NCBI GenBank assembly: GCA_029238785.1
Contig: JAQWFN010000100.1
Coordinates: 1-41,107, forward strand
Length of the DNA: 41,107 bases
Source: Flavobacteriales bacterium
GTDB lineage: Bacteria; Bacteroidota; Bacteroidia; Flavobacteriales_D; Sanyastnellaceae
Reading direction: 5' to 3'
The notes under the pieces were generated by a model. That model was not told where the DNA came from. It did not search any database and saw nothing but the letters and a program-made list of their open reading frames with translations. The first letter of the stretch is position 1; each line of letters opens with the position of its first letter. Shown here in pieces: positions 39,452-41,107 of this stretch. A program made the position numbers and the translations under genes.

Positions 39452-40342
39452 TTATCCTTTTTGTGCGATCTCACGCTTGTACAACAAATCGATCAAATCC
39501 ATAGAAGACTCTTCCATGTCTAAAACGATGCTGTCAATTTTAGAAAGAATGTAGTTGTAGAATACCTGAAGGATAATTGCAACTACAAGACCTGATACGG
39601 TTGTAATCAAGGCCACCTTAATACCACCTGCAACGATAGAAGCGTTGATGGTGTTTGCTTCCGCAATTTTATCGAAGACACCAATCATACCGATTACTGT
39701 ACCCATGAAACCAAGCATCGGTGCAAGCGCGATAAACAATGAAATCCAAGAAAGACCTCTTTCCAATTTCGCCATCTCTACACTACCGTTGTCTTCAATT
39801 GCTTTCGCTACGTCCTGGGTAGAACCACCAGAACGATCCAAACCTTGGTAGAAGATAGAAGCAACTGGTCCGCTTGTGTTTCTACAAACATCTTTAGCAG
39901 CAGCAACTCCACCGCTTTGCAAAGCGTTTTCAATGCTCGCCAATAGTTTTGAAGTATTGGTTGTTGCCATGTTTAAGTAGATGATTCTCTCAATCGCCAA
40001 AGCCAAACCGAAGATCAAACAGATCAATACGAAAGCCATGAAGTTTGCACCACCTTCGATGAACAAACGCTTCACTTCTTGGTGAAAGCTCAATACTTCT
40101 TTCTCTCCGTCTTCCGCTACTGCGTTAACTGCTTCTGCTGCATTGTCTGCAACATTTTCTACTACTTCTTGAACATCTTCAGCGGCGGCCATAGTGGAAT
40201 CCGCAGCTTCTTCGAGCATTTCACCTGCTTGTTCAGCAGCGTTTTCAATAGCTCCTTGATCACCATCTTGAGCAATCATTGTGTTCTGTAATCCGAGGGT
40301 GAGCGCTCCAAATAGGGCGATCATTGCAAGCATTTTTTTCAT
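39452..40342 (-). CDS. exbB: MotA/TolQ/ExbB proton channel family protein with an extra N-terminal domain
   Basis: 296 residues from ATG 40342; the open frame runs on through the tRNA-Ser gene and is not coding there. A signal-like segment ('MLAMIALFGALTLGLQNTMIAQ', about 3-24) is followed by an acidic Ala/Glu-rich region of about 60 residues ('ENAAEQAGEMLEEAADSTMAAAEDVQEVVENV'), not found in short ExbB proteins. Then come the three membrane segments of the family: 'FMAFVLICLIFGLALAIERI' (about 102-121), 'GLSWISLFIALAPMLGFMGTVIGMIGVF' (about 205-232) and 'IKVALITTVSGLVVAIILQVFYNYI' (about 246-270). The conserved TM2/TM3 Thr residues are present. It heads the motor operon. Confidence 0.9.
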   Translation of the reverse strand: MKKMLAMIALFGALTLGLQNTMIAQDGDQGAIENAAEQAGEMLEEAADSTMAAAEDVQEVVENVADNAAEAVNAVAEDGEKEVLSFHQEVKRLFIEGGANFMAFVLICLIFGLALAIERIIYLNMATTNTSKLLASIENALQSGGVAAAKDVCRNTSGPVASIFYQGLDRSGGSTQDVAKAIEDNGSVEMAKLERGLSWISLFIALAPMLGFMGTVIGMIGVFDKIAEANTINASIVAGGIKVALITTVSGLVVAIILQVFYNYILSKIDSIVLDMEESSMDLIDLLYKREIAQKG

Positions 40343-40405
40343 GACATCAAAATTGATTTGTCCTTGACTTGTGTTTATTGTTGGTTTTAAATTTAATAAT
40401 AACAG

Positions 40406-40490
40406 CGGAGAGACAGGGATTCGAACCCTGGATCCCTTGCGGGAAACACGCTTTCCAGGCGTGCGCCTTAAGCCACTCGGCCACCTCTCC
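40406..40490 (-). tRNA. tRNA-Ser (GGA anticodon)
   Basis: 85 bases. Acceptor GGAGAGG / TCTCTCC with discriminator G, D-arm 'TGGCCGAGTGGCTTAAGGC', anticodon stem CACGC/GCGTG with loop CTGGAAA (GGA), long variable arm (TTTCCCGCAAGGGA) typical of serine tRNAs, and T-loop GTTCGAA. CCA is not encoded. It lies 63 bases upstream of exbB on the same strand; I see no terminator between them. A weak promoter-like box is found at 40547-40554. Confidence 0.95.
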
Positions 40491-40606
40491 AATCACCTCT
40501 GGCTTTAAAAAGAAGTCATCATCATGACCTTCTCTCCATGGTGCGGGCAAATTACGAAAAAATAAAGCAGACCACCAACCTACTTTGCATCCAAACTCAT
40601 GAGCTT

Positions 40607-41107
40607 TTATACCAATGTAGAGTAGCTCGTCATCTCACCGGCGAGTGGTTCAACCATTTTTCGTGCAAGTTCTTCCCGATCATTACTGTATGCTAAGACG
40701 TGCATTAATTTGGTATAGGCCGCTTCAAATGTCATGTCTCCACCTGGTATAACACCCATTTTATTCAGTTCATGACTGGTTTCATATCTCCCTTGTTCCA
40801 CAAAACCACGATCACACTGTGTCACGTTCACGATATTTAATCCTTTCTTAACTCCTTCGCGAAGCAAATCTAAGAACCATTTGTCGGTCATCGCATTCCC
40901 AGATCCAAAAGATTCGATGATCAAGCCGCGCAAATCAGGTATTTCTAAAATGGCTTTCACCATCTCAGGGCGTAAACCAGGAACAATTCTCAAAACGGCT
41001 ACGTGCTCATCCATTCGATCCTTTAATTCGAAAGCTCCACTAGGCTTATACAAAGCGTTCTGGTCGAAAAAGATATGTATGCCGGCCGCAGCAAGTTTTG
41101 GGTGATT
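40607..41107 (-). CDS. ansA: L-asparaginase, type I (AnsA-like), C-terminal part
   Basis: The window edge cuts the gene: 166 codons are visible, with the frame open to base 41107, so the 5' half is missing. Family motifs of the C-terminal domain: 'RIVPGLRPEMVKAIL', 'LIIESFGSGNAMTDKWFLDLLREGVKKG', 'IVNVTQCDRGFVEQGRYETSHELNKMGVIPGGDMTFEAAYTKLMHVLA'. The 'ESFGSGNA' and 'PGGDMTFEAA.TKL' stretches fit the cytoplasmic type I enzyme. It hydrolyses asparagine to aspartate and ammonia. The catalytic Thr residues lie in the missing half. It is upstream of tRNA-Ser on the same strand, with 116 bases between. Confidence 0.9.
   Translation of the reverse strand, partial: NHPKLAAAGIHIFFDQNALYKPSGAFELKDRMDEHVAVLRIVPGLRPEMVKAILEIPDLRGLIIESFGSGNAMTDKWFLDLLREGVKKGLNIVNVTQCDRGFVEQGRYETSHELNKMGVIPGGDMTFEAAYTKLMHVLAYSNDREELARKMVEPLAGEMTSYSTLV

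Noticed and set aside
40343-40492. Extension of the ExbB frame upstream through the tRNA-Ser region
   Set aside because: The frame stays open by chance across the tRNA; the ATG at 40342 gives a clean signal peptide.

Overview
The window is a chromosomal segment of a member of the Bacteroidota, most likely a marine or aquatic Flavobacteriales-type organism. Four signs support this. Several secreted proteins end in a type IX secretion (T9SS) C-terminal sorting domain of the 'YPNP...G.Y.L.V' type. Promoter-like boxes follow the Bacteroidota form TTG-N19-TAnnTTTG. A SusC/FecA-like TonB receptor and ExbB/ExbD motor genes are present. A large secreted protein carries the Cys-rich ACN[YF] repeat that is common in marine Flavobacteriales. 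The window is mostly ordinary chromosome: I see no phage, transposase, CRISPR array or recognisable defence island.

Layout. 1-0.75 kb: the end of a QueD-like gene overlapping folE. 0.8-5.4 kb: a 1065-residue T9SS surface protein and a divergent unknown protein (420-codon frame, likely 405 aa). 5.6-7.4 kb: a T9SS peptidyl-arginine/agmatine deiminase interrupted by one in-frame TAA. 7.5-13 kb: a leftward run with an esterase, a lipoprotein and an MltF-like lytic transglycosylase in overlapping frames, then a small secreted protein, AcpH and another lipoprotein. 13-15 kb: a two-component system. 15-18 kb: a small conserved protein, a group III truncated haemoglobin and a TonB receptor whose 5' part is missing. 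18 kb: tRNA-Leu(TAA) and tRNA-Gly(GCC), then waaA and an outer-membrane barrel. 20.5-27.6 kb: a compact rightward sugar-nucleotide operon (DegT aminotransferase, Ugd, UDP-xylose synthase, WbpD-like acetyltransferase, WbpO/TviB-like dehydrogenase, RmlB, PHP-type phosphatase). 27.6-41 kb: housekeeping genes (ferredoxin and its reductase, a T9SS esterase, a DUF4328 protein, NifU-like, Mrp, an alkyltransferase-like protein, TrmB, a glycosyltransferase, TadA, MgtE, a 2-hydroxyacid dehydrogenase), an ExbB-x-ExbD-ExbD motor operon, tRNA-Ser(GGA) and the end of an asparaginase.

How the genes fit together. The polysaccharide operon has most of the steps for UDP-2,3-diacetamido-glucuronate and for UDP-glucuronate/UDP-xylose, but lacks the WbpB step, all glycosyltransferases and RmlACD; those must be elsewhere. 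WaaA (lipopolysaccharide core), MltF (peptidoglycan) and the ExbBD motor with the TonB receptor are all envelope functions. NifU-like, Mrp and ferredoxin with its reductase form an iron-sulphur/redox theme.

Most worth a second look: the nonsense codon in the deiminase; the decapitated TonB receptor next to a tRNA pair, with a 13-bp copy of the tRNA-Gly 3' end between them; a terminator-like hairpin between the two tRNAs that leaves tRNA-Leu no room for a promoter; and the alkyltransferase-like protein with Ala in place of the acceptor Cys. I did not find a convincing wholly new multi-gene system.
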